Below are positions 51,277-59,514 of a stretch of DNA of 61,436 bases, piece by piece. A program made the position numbers and the translations under genes. Source of the DNA: Bacteroidaceae bacterium. Lineage in GTDB: Bacteria; Bacteroidota; Bacteroidia; Bacteroidales; Bacteroidaceae. The stretch covers positions 1 to 61,436 of the forward strand of contig JAGCPY010000028.1 of NCBI GenBank assembly GCA_017965425.1, given 5' to 3'. Below the pieces are notes generated by a model that saw nothing but the letters and a program-made list of their open reading frames with translations, was not told where the DNA came from and did not search any database. Position 1 is the stretch's first letter; each line of letters opens with the position of its first letter.

Positions 51277-52859
51277 TCCTCGTTGTCATTGTGCCCACCG
51301 AAGAAACGGCGTCGCGCTTCCTGACGGGCTGCACGGTCATTGCCCTTGGCACGATAATCACCCCGTTTTGAGGAACCGCCACGACCTCCGAAGCCTTCGC
51401 GTGAATTGAATCCGTTGCGTTTGTCGAAACCTTCACGTCTGTTGAAGCCATCACGTTTGCCTCCACGTTTGTCGAAGTCGTCTTCTCTATTCCCGAAACC
51501 ACCTCGGCGTCCTCTGAAGCCCTCTTCTCTGTGGTCAGTACGTTCGTGGCGTGCGTATTTGTTGAAGCCGTGGCTACGTTCGGGCCGTGGAGCCTCATCG
51601 TCTTCACCCTTGAAGAAAGAGCGTTTCTGCTTAAAGCGGTGTTTTTCGGCCATTTGACGACGTTCGTATTCCGTCTTGACCATACCGCCATTGGCGCGAT
51701 GGTCGTTCAGGCGTCCGTCGAAAAGCACATATTTACGTAGTTCACATTCAAGAGAGCCATTGAAAAGTGGTGTCTTCAATGACGGTTTCAAGCCAATCTG
51801 TTCGAAACATTCCTCCCGATAGCTGAGGATCCAAGCCTCGCCGCCAGTGAACTCGCGCTTGAGCTTTTGACCGATGGTTTTGTAGAGTCCTTGCAAATCG
51901 GGCGAAGAGATACGCTCACCATAGGGTGGATTCGTAATCAAGAGTGTCTTGTTCTGGCCATCTGCTGGTAGGAGCGGACATTTGGTGAAGTCCGCCTCTG
52001 CAATCGTAATGTCTTTGCTCAATCCGGCAGCACGCACATTGCGAGTGGCAACACCAACAGCTTTCGGGTCAATGTCGCGTCCGTAGATATGATGTGTGAA
52101 CTCGCGGTCATTGCTATCGTCGTTATAGACTTGTTCGAAGAGGTCACGGTCAAAGTCGGGCCATTTCTCAAAGGCATAGCCTTGACGGAAAACGCCTGGA
52201 GCGATGCCGCGTGCAATGAGAGCAGCCTCGATGCAAAGCGTACCACTGCCGCAGAAAGGGTCAAGAAAGTCGCTTTCTCCTCGCCATCCCGTCATGAGGA
52301 TGATGCCGGCAGCCAGCACCTCATTCAGAGGAGCGGCAACACTCTCTTGGCGGTAGCCACGACGGTGGAGGCTCTCGCCACTGCTGTCGAGGGCAAGCGT
52401 GGCATCGTAGTCAGAGATATGGATGTGAAGCTGAATGTCTGGATTGGTCACGCTGACGTTGGGGCGCTTCCCGGTGCGTTCGCGGAATTGATCGGCAATA
52501 GCGTCCTTGACCTTATAGGCCACGAACTTCGAGTGGTGGAATTCCGGCGAAAAGACGACACTATCTACGGCAAAGGTCGTCTCTGGAGAAAGATATGTTG
52601 TCCAGTCGATTTCCTTCACCGCGTTGTACACGTCGTCGGCACTCTTGGATTTGAACTGTTTGATGGGCTTGAGGATACGGATGGCTGTGCGCAAGCAGAA
52701 GTTGGCACGATACATCATTTCCTTGTCACCAATAAAGGTGACCATCCGTCGCCCTATTTGAATGTCGCTGGCACCTAATTCTGTAAGTTCCTGTGCCAGC
52801 AGGGGCTCAAGACCTTGGAAAGTCTTGGCGATGAGTTCGCTTGTCATATTCAATGGCAA
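51273..52859 (-). CDS. THUMP-class rRNA methyltransferase (RlmL-like) with RGG-rich tail
   Basis: The 528-residue product has an N-terminal THUMP domain (about 50-155), then a Rossmann methyltransferase with LDPFCGSGTLCIEAALIA (SAM motif, about 200-217) and the NPPYGER catalytic motif. This is the RlmL half of the 23S rRNA G2445 m2G enzyme; RlmK is not fused. After about residue 395 it continues as a disordered tail of Arg/Gly/Phe/Asp repeats (such as EGFRGRRGGFGNRED, DGFNRREGFDKRNGF and REGFGGRGGSSKRG) ending in RRRFFGGHNDNED. The tail is probably an RNA-binding or phase-separating segment. It overlaps cysE by 10 bp from the first ATG; a second ATG lies at 52,847. Confidence 0.93.
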   Translation of the reverse strand: MPLNMTSELIAKTFQGLEPLLAQELTELGASDIQIGRRMVTFIGDKEMMYRANFCLRTAIRILKPIKQFKSKSADDVYNAVKEIDWTTYLSPETTFAVDSVVFSPEFHHSKFVAYKVKDAIADQFRERTGKRPNVSVTNPDIQLHIHISDYDATLALDSSGESLHRRGYRQESVAAPLNEVLAAGIILMTGWRGESDFLDPFCGSGTLCIEAALIARGIAPGVFRQGYAFEKWPDFDRDLFEQVYNDDSNDREFTHHIYGRDIDPKAVGVATRNVRAAGLSKDITIAEADFTKCPLLPADGQNKTLLITNPPYGERISSPDLQGLYKTIGQKLKREFTGGEAWILSYREECFEQIGLKPSLKTPLFNGSLECELRKYVLFDGRLNDHRANGGMVKTEYERRQMAEKHRFKQKRSFFKGEDDEAPRPERSHGFNKYARHERTDHREEGFRGRRGGFGNREDDFDKRGGKRDGFNRREGFDKRNGFNSREGFGGRGGSSKRGDYRAKGNDRAARQEARRRFFGGHNDNED

Positions 52860-53770
52860 TATTTATTCTGTAGGATTTTCGTTCCAGGTTCCACATCTTC
52901 GGTGACCCAGATATTACCGCCGATGACGGCATCGTGTCCGATGGTTATGCGTCCGAGGATGGTGGAGTTTGCATAGACAATCACGTTATCTTCGAGAATC
53001 GGATGGCGTGGTATGCCTTTGATGGGATGCCCGTTATCATCAACTGGGAAACTCTTGGCTCCAAGTGTGACACCTTGATAAAGCTTCACGTGGTTACCGA
53101 TAATGCATGTGGCACCAATGACCACACCTGTTCCGTGGTCGATGGTGAAATGGTGGCCAATAGTGGCAGCCGGATGGATATCTATGCCTGTTTCTGAATG
53201 AGCCATCTCAGTGATGATACGGGGAATCAGTGGCACGCCCAGTTGCAACAGCTCGTGGGCAATGCGGTAGTTGGTGATGGCTTTGATGACAGGATAGCAC
53301 GAGATGACCTCGCCGTATGTTTCTGCAGCTGGGTCACCCAGATAAGCTGCTTCTACATCTGTGGCCAATGTCTGTCGCAGGAGGGGCAGTTTCTGAATGA
53401 AAGTGCGCGCCAGTTCTGAGGCTTTGCGCTTGCGGGTGTCTTGGGCAGAAGCATAAGTTTCGCCGTATGCCTCGGCTTCCCCCCAACCTGTCGAGAAGCA
53501 GAGCCCCGCTTGTATCTGTCCACACAAAAGGCCATACAAACGTTCCAAGGCGACACCAATGTGGAAAATAAGGTTTTGGTTGTTCACGTTGCTCTTTCCA
53601 TAGAATCCTGGAAAGAGAATGCTGCGACATAATTCCATCGCTTCGGCCAACTCTGGCTGCGACGGCAACGGATCACCGTCCCGGTGTTCGTGGAAAAGGC
53701 CGCAAAGCGACTTGGGGCTGGCCAGCTCTTTGGCTACTGTCGTCAAGACAGTTTGTGTTGAATGATTCAT
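52850..53770 (-). CDS. cysE: Serine acetyltransferase
   Basis: CysE makes O-acetylserine from serine and acetyl-CoA. The 306-residue product has a helical N-terminal half of Bacteroidota type and a left-handed beta-helix with hexapeptide repeats (GIDIHPAATIGHHFTIDHGT, VVIGATCIIGNHVKLYQGV, then ILGRITIGHDAVIGGNIWV). The conserved His/Asp pair (HPAA and IDHGTG) is present. It is nearly leaderless: TACCTTTG (minus strand, 53,779-53,786) ends 8 bp before the ATG. Its product feeds cysK at 8.4 kb. It leads the methyltransferase gene in the same transcript. Confidence 0.93.
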   Translation of the reverse strand: MNHSTQTVLTTVAKELASPKSLCGLFHEHRDGDPLPSQPELAEAMELCRSILFPGFYGKSNVNNQNLIFHIGVALERLYGLLCGQIQAGLCFSTGWGEAEAYGETYASAQDTRKRKASELARTFIQKLPLLRQTLATDVEAAYLGDPAAETYGEVISCYPVIKAITNYRIAHELLQLGVPLIPRIITEMAHSETGIDIHPAATIGHHFTIDHGTGVVIGATCIIGNHVKLYQGVTLGAKSFPVDDNGHPIKGIPRHPILEDNVIVYANSTILGRITIGHDAVIGGNIWVTEDVEPGTKILQNKYCH

Positions 53771-53778
53771 TTGCGGCG

Positions 53779-53786
53779 CAAAGGTA
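53779..53786 (-). promoter_or_regulatory. -7 box of cysE
   Basis: TACCTTTG on the minus strand with 8 bp (CGCCGCAA) before the start codon. The transcript would have a very short leader. Confidence 0.65.
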
Positions 53787-53854
53787 AGGATAATTTGTGA
53801 TTCATGAATTACAATTGACGAAATCTTTTGTAAAACATGTCTTTTTTGTTTATA

Positions 53855-55117
53855 TTACACCTTGTCTATCCGGTAGAGTTTGTCGCTGTGACGAATTTTC
53901 CCATCCACCTTGAAGGATACATTGCTGCCCTGACGTGCCAGAGAAACGGCTGCGTTTGTGTCGTCGTGCATTTCCTCAATGACACCGAAGATTGCTCCTG
54001 TGGTAGGTCCAGTGACAAGGAACTTGTCGCCGACGTGCAATTCTGCTGCTTCGATGTGGAACTCACCAAGTCCCAGACGTGAATAATACTTCGTGCCCCG
54101 TCCCACATAGACTTTGCGCTCGGTTGCCTGTGAGCCATAAACCTGCGACCATTCTCCTAACCGCTGACCTTGATAATATCCATCCCAGAAGCCACGGTTG
54201 AAAACCCGAGCCAAGCGTTCATCCCAGTCATCCAACTTTGCCTTGAACCTCTGTTTCTCCTCTCCTTCTGCCGCGTCGGCAACCAGGCAATCCAACGCTT
54301 CACTATAGCACTCCACGACCGTCTTTACGTATTCAGGCCCTCGCGCGCGACCTTCAATCTTCAGCACGCGCACCCCAGCTTCTATCAGCTGATCGAGGAA
54401 ACGAATGGTCTTCAAGTCCTTCGGTGACATGATATAAGGACCATCCACTTCCAATTCCGTGTCCGTTTCCCTGTCGCGGACGAGGTAGCCACGGCGGCAG
54501 AGCTGCATACATTCTCCACGGTTTGCACTTCTGCCTGTGTTTTGCAGGCTTAGGTAACACTTACCCGAGACAGCCATACACAACGCTCCATGACAGAACA
54601 TTTCAATGCGGATGAGCTCACCCGAAGGACCGCAAATACCCTCGCGCAGAATCGCTTCATGAATCGCTTTGACCTGTCCGATATTCAATTCACGAGCCAG
54701 CACGACGACATCGGCAAATTGCGCATAAAAGCGTAGAGCTTCGATATTGGAGATGTTCAATTGTGTACTCAAGTGTACTTCCACTCCAATATGTCTGGCG
54801 TAAGTCATCGCGGCTACGTCCGATGCAATCACGGCACTAATGCCTGCTTTCTTGGCTGCATCCAGAATCTCGCGCATTAGAGGTAAGTCTTCGCCATAGA
54901 TAATCGTGTTCAATGTCAGGTAACTCTTTACTCCGTGTTCCTGACAGGTCGTTGCAATCTCTCTTAAATCATCAATGGAAAAAACAGAAGCCGAGTGAGC
55001 TCGCATGTTCAGACGTCCAATGCCGAAATAGATGCTGTCTGCTCCTGCCTGCAAGGCCGCTGCCAAACTCTCATGCGACCCCACAGGGGCCATCACTTCA
55101 AAGTCTTTACGTTTCAT
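53855..55117 (-). CDS. U32 family peptidase-like protein (TrhP-like)
   Basis: The 420-residue product is a TIM-barrel U32 protein with the cysteine set that binds an iron-sulfur cluster: IEMFCHGALCMAVSGKCYLS (about 167-186) and NRGECMQLCRRGY (about 195-207). MAPVGSHESLAAALQAGADS opens the barrel. Members related to TrhP (YegQ) are needed for hydroxylation of U34 in tRNA, and others act in ubiquinone synthesis; here the TrhP role is likeliest. I start at 55,117. The -7 box TATCTTTG (minus strand, 55,122-55,129) is 4 bp before the ATG, so a frame extending 29 codons upstream is not translated and the mRNA is probably leaderless. Confidence 0.9.
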   Translation of the reverse strand: MKRKDFEVMAPVGSHESLAAALQAGADSIYFGIGRLNMRAHSASVFSIDDLREIATTCQEHGVKSYLTLNTIIYGEDLPLMREILDAAKKAGISAVIASDVAAMTYARHIGVEVHLSTQLNISNIEALRFYAQFADVVVLARELNIGQVKAIHEAILREGICGPSGELIRIEMFCHGALCMAVSGKCYLSLQNTGRSANRGECMQLCRRGYLVRDRETDTELEVDGPYIMSPKDLKTIRFLDQLIEAGVRVLKIEGRARGPEYVKTVVECYSEALDCLVADAAEGEEKQRFKAKLDDWDERLARVFNRGFWDGYYQGQRLGEWSQVYGSQATERKVYVGRGTKYYSRLGLGEFHIEAAELHVGDKFLVTGPTTGAIFGVIEEMHDDTNAAVSLARQGSNVSFKVDGKIRHSDKLYRIDKV

Positions 55118-55121
55118 GGCG

Positions 55122-55129
55122 CAAAGATA
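55122..55129 (-). promoter_or_regulatory. -7 box of the U32 gene (leaderless)
   Basis: TATCTTTG on the minus strand followed by CGCC and the ATG. The arrangement is the same as at the cyclophilin gene (46,035). Confidence 0.7.
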
Positions 55130-55267
55130 AGCAAAAACGATTGAAAACAGGATAGAATTGATTGAAAACCGAACAAAAATGAAAAAAAGAGAGGATGGTT
55201 GCAACTTTTTTTGTTCCTTTGTCGTCTAATGGGCAAAAACAACTACCAATTCAAAAACATCAAGATT

Positions 55268-56206
55268 ATGAACATTCAGAAATTTCTTGCCCTGACAATG
55301 GTCGCTATGATGACCCTGACACAGGCTCCTGCGCTTTCTGCCGCAGAACTCACGGACAGCGTGAAAACAGAACAAACCACCAGCAGCATGACCGTGAACG
55401 GACGGCCTGCTACGAAACAGGAGAAAGCCATCGCCAAGCAGATGACCAAACAAGGTGTTAAAATGGCCAAAAAGGGTGTGCAACTGGCGGTAGCCACTGT
55501 GACAAATCCTCAAAAAGCCCAAAGTATTGCTGACGAAATGGAAGAAATGGGCGAGGAAATGGAACGCTTGGGAGATTCCTTGGAGACAATGGCTGAAGAC
55601 ACGACGTTCTTCTATGAAGGCGAAGACGATGACAGCCTCACCTACGCAGAGGATGATTTTGAAGACCTGAAGCAAGACATTGAAGAACATTTCGGTTGGT
55701 TGAACAGCTGGTGGGGCAAATTGCTTGCTGGAGGTTTTGGCATGTTGGCTGGCATTTTTGGCATCCTTATCGCCATCTTTGTCGTCGCCATTGTCTTCCT
55801 CGTCCTGACTGCTCCTTTGTGGGTTATTGCCCTCGTCATCTGGCTCCTTGTGCGCAACAGCAGTAAATCCCATGCTTCTTATTCGTCAAATATGCCCCAT
55901 GAGCCTCACAAGTCCTACGAGCCTCATGCGCCTTATTACCAAGAAGAGAACATGGAAATGTGGAAGAGTGGTATCATGTACAGTTGCATCGGCGTCGGTC
56001 TCATCCTCGTCTTCCTGTCCATTGGAGCCAGCAGCCTCTGGGGCATTGGAGCCCTTGTCGCTGCAATCGGTGTTGCAAAGTTAGTTATTGCCACGACAAC
56101 GAAAGGAAAAAAGGATGCCACCTCTGAGACTCCTCAGCAAGAAAGTTTCACTACGGGGTTAGGCGGTGAAGACAAACCAGAAAGCTACAACCAAAAAGAG
56201 AACTAA
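55268..56206 (+). CDS. Membrane protein with DUF6249-like C-terminus
   Basis: The 312-residue product has a signal peptide-like start (MNIQKFLALTMVAMMTLTQA), a long charged periplasmic or cytoplasmic helical segment (about 45-140, acidic: MEEMGEEMERLGDSLETMAE), two hydrophobic spans at about 155-195, a His/Pro-rich linker and a C-terminal two-helix segment resembling DUF6249 (MWKSGIMYSCIGVGLILVFL, then GIGALVAAIGVAKLVI). It lies 15 bp before an ECF sigma gene in the same direction, so it may work in that regulon as a sensor or as a membrane-stress protein. It starts at 55,268, not at an upstream ATG at 55,199. Confidence 0.75.
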   Translation: MNIQKFLALTMVAMMTLTQAPALSAAELTDSVKTEQTTSSMTVNGRPATKQEKAIAKQMTKQGVKMAKKGVQLAVATVTNPQKAQSIADEMEEMGEEMERLGDSLETMAEDTTFFYEGEDDDSLTYAEDDFEDLKQDIEEHFGWLNSWWGKLLAGGFGMLAGIFGILIAIFVVAIVFLVLTAPLWVIALVIWLLVRNSSKSHASYSSNMPHEPHKSYEPHAPYYQEENMEMWKSGIMYSCIGVGLILVFLSIGASSLWGIGALVAAIGVAKLVIATTTKGKKDATSETPQQESFTTGLGGEDKPESYNQKEN

Positions 56207-56221
56207 GCATTTATTATAAAG

Positions 56222-56758
56222 ATGCAACGTCTCTCAGACATCGCACTCATCGCGCAGGTAGTGACGCTCGGCAGTGAACGGGCTTTCGGACAGTTGGTCC
56301 GTGCCCATCAGGAAGCCGTGCGTCGCTTCCTGCTTCGCCTGACAGCTGGCGATGAGATGCGTGCCGATGACCTTGCACAAGAGACCTTCATTCGTGCATG
56401 GCAAAGCCTCAGCAGCTTTCGGCAGCTCTCAGGTTTTGAGACATGGTTGTTCAAGATCGCCTTTCGCGTGTTCCTCGATGAACAGAGGAAAAGCAAGGAA
56501 ACAGCCGATACCTTTGAAGAAGCCGTCAAAGCTCCGATGCAACCCGAATCTTTTTCCCTTCGATATGATTTGGATAGGGCTCTCTCCACACTTTCTCAAT
56601 TGGAACGCACATGCGTCGTCCTCCAATGCGTAGAGGGGCAAAGTATCAAGGAGATTACACAGATAACAGGAATACCAGAGAATACCGTCAAAAGCCACCT
56701 CCTACGTGGAAAGAAGAATTTAGCTAACTACCTTAGAAAAAATGGATATAATGGATAG
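56222..56758 (+). CDS. ECF-type RNA polymerase sigma factor
   Basis: The 178-residue product has region 2 (about 15-85: AFGQLVRAHQEAVRRFLLRL, then DDLAQETFIRAWQSLSSF and FETWLFKIAFRVFLDEQRK) and region 4 (about 115-170: LSQLERTCVVLQCVEGQS and ITGIPENTVKSHLLRGKKNL). It directs core polymerase to an unknown regulon. It lies between two membrane-protein genes and overlaps the next by 17 bp, which is the usual coupling of an ECF factor to its anti-sigma. Confidence 0.93.
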   Translation: MQRLSDIALIAQVVTLGSERAFGQLVRAHQEAVRRFLLRLTAGDEMRADDLAQETFIRAWQSLSSFRQLSGFETWLFKIAFRVFLDEQRKSKETADTFEEAVKAPMQPESFSLRYDLDRALSTLSQLERTCVVLQCVEGQSIKEITQITGIPENTVKSHLLRGKKNLANYLRKNGYNG

Positions 56759-57200
56759 ATTCAATACGAAAGTTTCCGACGAGCAGCTGATTATCAATTT
56801 CTTTGATCAGCATAGAGAGCCCATCGAAGATAACGGATTCACAAGTCGTGTACTGAATGCGCTACCTCTCTCCGAAAACAGTTGGCAGTCCGAGACAATA
56901 CGTCTGCGTCGATGGTCGCTGTTGCTGAACGTTTTCGGGGTTGCAGCTGGCTTCTTAGTGCTCATCTATTTTGGAGGTTTCTCCCTCGTTTGGGATGGGC
57001 TGGACAATCTCAGCAACCGTTTGCTTGTGGGCATCCTGACTTTCGACTACGACAACATACTCGTGCAGGCAATGCTCTATTTGCATCGCCTGCCAGATAT
57101 GCTGCCGTCATCTACACAACTGCTTGCCCTCGTAGCCACCATTCTGATTTTGACTTTTGAAGGCTTAGGAGCGCTGAAGAACCGAGTCTATTTACGATAG
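56742..57200 (+). CDS. Putative anti-sigma membrane protein (DUF5056-like)
   Basis: The 152-residue product (149 from a second ATG at 56,751) has a cytoplasmic N-terminus with FFDQHREPIEDNGFTSRVLN then ALP (the pattern of Bacteroidota DUF5056-like partners of ECF factors), two or three membrane spans (about 62-82 and 125-143) and a short basic end. The start overlaps the sigma gene by 17 bp. By position it is probably the anti-sigma factor; no classical zinc-ZAS motif is seen. The end overlaps the convergent isomerase gene by 13 bp. Confidence 0.75.
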   Translation: MDIMDRFNTKVSDEQLIINFFDQHREPIEDNGFTSRVLNALPLSENSWQSETIRLRRWSLLLNVFGVAAGFLVLIYFGGFSLVWDGLDNLSNRLLVGILTFDYDNILVQAMLYLHRLPDMLPSSTQLLALVATILILTFEGLGALKNRVYLR

Positions 57201-58081
57201 CTTTTCTTGACTGATTTTGATTGGTTGAGGTATTCTGCACAGCGCCGCACACCCTCCATGATATCAATCGTACCGTCTGTTCCCTCCATCTCCACGATGT
57301 AATCACAAAGGCCGGCCGTGTCGGCATTGCGGAAAATGGCGTTGAAATCAACCATACCGCTCTCACCCAACTCGTATAGATCCTTGATATGCAGCATCGT
57401 GAAGCGTCCGGAGTATTTCTTGAAATACTGCACAGGCGATTGTTGTCCCATCACACACCAGTAGGTGTCCATCTGCCAGAACATGTTCTCCGGCTCGATG
57501 TGCTGCATCATATAGTCAATCCACGGCGTCCCCTCCACCTTCTGGTATTCATGTGAATGGGTGTGATAGCCATACTTCAATCCCGCTGCCCGGCATTTCT
57601 GTCCGATAGCGTTGGCATAGTCACACATCGTCTGCGCTTCTGCCAGCGTCTTTGGCACCCCCCAACCAGGAGTAACGATGTAGCTCATGCCTGCTGCTTT
57701 GTGGTCGGCAATGGCCTTGTCCCACCAGCGCAAAGCCTCGGTGAAATCATGGCTTTTGATTTCTTCGCCACTTAGTCCGCGTGTGGCGTGGCTGCTCAGA
57801 CATTCCAATCCCGCAGCTTCACAGTCGGCCTTGAACTGCTGTGGCGAGACTCCGTAGAACGTCCCCTTGCCTTGGTCGTAACTGGCCGCTTCCACAGCCG
57901 TGTAACCCCAATCGTGCAGTTTCTTGAACACCTCGACGTGGTGCTTCGCATAGTTCTCAGGGGAACCTATTACCTCGCGAATCGAATACAGCTGCAAGCC
58001 CATCTCTTTCTTCGGCTTCGCCGTGGCGCCTGTGCAGCACAGAATCGCACACAGCAACCATAAAGCTTTTTTCAGTTTCAT
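57188..58081 (-). CDS. Exported sugar-phosphate isomerase/epimerase-like TIM barrel
   Basis: The 297-residue product has a signal peptide (cut near ATA-KPK) and an AP-endonuclease-2 type TIM barrel: MGLQLYSIREVIGSPENY near the start, YVTPGWG-like segment, GYHTHSHEYQ, FWQMDTYWCV, MLHIKDLYELGESG and YIVEMEGTDG at the end, supplying the Glu/Asp/His metal site. Such exported members in Bacteroidota are believed to act on sugars or inositol-like compounds. Its -7 box (TATCTTTG, minus strand) lies near 58,118-58,125. Confidence 0.88.
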   Translation of the reverse strand: MKLKKALWLLCAILCCTGATAKPKKEMGLQLYSIREVIGSPENYAKHHVEVFKKLHDWGYTAVEAASYDQGKGTFYGVSPQQFKADCEAAGLECLSSHATRGLSGEEIKSHDFTEALRWWDKAIADHKAAGMSYIVTPGWGVPKTLAEAQTMCDYANAIGQKCRAAGLKYGYHTHSHEYQKVEGTPWIDYMMQHIEPENMFWQMDTYWCVMGQQSPVQYFKKYSGRFTMLHIKDLYELGESGMVDFNAIFRNADTAGLCDYIVEMEGTDGTIDIMEGVRRCAEYLNQSKSVKKSYRK

Positions 58082-58262
58082 ACGTGAAATGATGATTAAA
58101 GTTAATTAGGTTTCTGCCTGCAAAGATACGCAACACTTTTTATCCTACAAAAGAAATCACAAAAAAATAGTACCATCATGACCTCAGCCAGTAGGGCAGG
58201 GGAGAGGCACAATCAGTATGGTGCCATCCTCGTGTGTTGGTATTCAAGGGTGGAATAAACCG

Positions 58263-59387
58263 TCACCACCCTTTGGGCAGCACGATAGTCTCTACGTCGT
58301 GAGCCTGTTCAAACAGGGGGGCTATCTCATCGTCCGTGAAGCCAGCGATGCCGCAGCCGATGCGCGTCACGAGGAACGTCAGTTCGGGATGCTGTTTCGC
58401 GAATGCGATGAACTCGTCCACGTAGGGACGAATGGTCTCCACGCCGCCCTGCATCGTGGGGATGGCATAGCTTTGGCCTTGCAGGCCTACGCCCTGTCCC
58501 ATGACGGCGTCGAACTTGCGTAGAGCGATGTAGGCAGCTCCGCCGCCGTGCATACCTCTCAGATTGCTGCCGAACACAAAGACCTCGTTCGGCTCCAGCG
58601 AAGTGATGAACTCTGGTGTTGTTCTCTTCTGTTCCATAATTTCCATTTGTGTAAAATACATATCCTCGTCAGATATTTCGTCCATGATTCCCATTGCCTC
58701 TGGCATCGGCACAGCCAGCTCGTACCGTTCCTCGGCTTGCCGCACTGTCTGCTCTCGCATCTCGGCACGCAGCACTGCCCACTCGTCCATCACCTCCGGC
58801 ATGTCCAGATCCAGATCGAAGTATTTCTTGAAGTAGGGTACAATGATGTTCTCCTTCAGTTTTTTGTATTTCTGCGAGATAGCCGAAGGTGTCATCCCCA
58901 TCTGCTCCGCCACCTCCTTCCCTTTGAAGCCGCGCAGCAACATCAAGTCGATCAGCAGCCTGTCCTCGCGGCTGAGCGGGGCATGGTCGCACACATCCTC
59001 CACCATTCGGTTGAACTGCAATCGCAAGTCGTCCGTTACGTCGAACGACCGCAGATACTCCTCATGGGTGACGCTGCCGTATTCCCTCCGATACCATTTC
59101 AGGGCATCAAGTACCACATAGCGGAACCCGTTGATGAGCCACGTCTTCAGGCTCACGCCTGGCGAATGGTCTTCCAACGGTTTCCAGTCGTGTTCCATCA
59201 GGTAGATGGCATACTGGTGTGCCAGCGACATGAAGTCCAGGTTCTCCTTGCTGCTCAGCTGATAGCGCTGGTCATAGATGAGGTAGCCCGCATGACAGTA
59301 GCCATAGAAATACCTGCGGATGATGTCGGCATTTCCCCTTCGGAAGCCTCGGAGGATCTCTCCTTCTGACAATGATTGATGGTACAT
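58263..59387 (-). CDS. Sigma-like factor fused to a macro-like domain
   Basis: The 374-residue product starts with a sigma-70-like part: region 2 (about 60-100, SLKTWLINGFRYVVLDALKW) and region 4 helix-turn-helix (about 155-185, LLRGFKGKEVAEQMGMTPSA and ISQKYKKLKENI). After an acidic linker, residues about 269-374 form a domain with VFVFGSNLRGMHGGGAAYIA, GQGVGLQGQSYAIPT, FLVTRIGCGIAGFTDDEIAP, which matches macro-like (A1S_2505-type) domains that are predicted to bind ADP-ribose-like ligands. A gene control protein that reads a nucleotide signal is the natural inference. The start at 59,387 is the first Met after the promoter. It is divergent from the VWA gene. Confidence 0.85.
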   Translation of the reverse strand: MYHQSLSEGEILRGFRRGNADIIRRYFYGYCHAGYLIYDQRYQLSSKENLDFMSLAHQYAIYLMEHDWKPLEDHSPGVSLKTWLINGFRYVVLDALKWYRREYGSVTHEEYLRSFDVTDDLRLQFNRMVEDVCDHAPLSREDRLLIDLMLLRGFKGKEVAEQMGMTPSAISQKYKKLKENIIVPYFKKYFDLDLDMPEVMDEWAVLRAEMREQTVRQAEERYELAVPMPEAMGIMDEISDEDMYFTQMEIMEQKRTTPEFITSLEPNEVFVFGSNLRGMHGGGAAYIALRKFDAVMGQGVGLQGQSYAIPTMQGGVETIRPYVDEFIAFAKQHPELTFLVTRIGCGIAGFTDDEIAPLFEQAHDVETIVLPKGW

Positions 59388-59396
59388 ACAGGAAAA

Positions 59397-59451
59397 TTTT
59401 TCCGCGAAAGTACAAAAAAATCTGCTTCCGAGCTTAATTTTTCGCGAAAAA
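59397..59451. promoter_or_regulatory. Divergent promoter region with two TTTCGCG sites
   Basis: TTTTTCGCGAAAAA (59,438-59,451) is a perfect 14-bp palindrome, and TTTTTCCGCGAAA (59,397-59,409) is a near copy on the other side. Read outward, the minus strand has TACTTTCGCGGAAAAA before the sigma-macro gene, and the plus strand has TAATTTTTCGCGAAAAA before the VWA gene. Both have the TA at the same distance, so the sites look like one motif serving two promoters. They could bind the sigma-macro protein. Confidence 0.65.
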
Positions 59452-59514
59452 CATCTTCTAAGAGATAAAGACATGTCGAAAACAGAGTATTCACCCTTCA
59501 AACAAACAACAATT

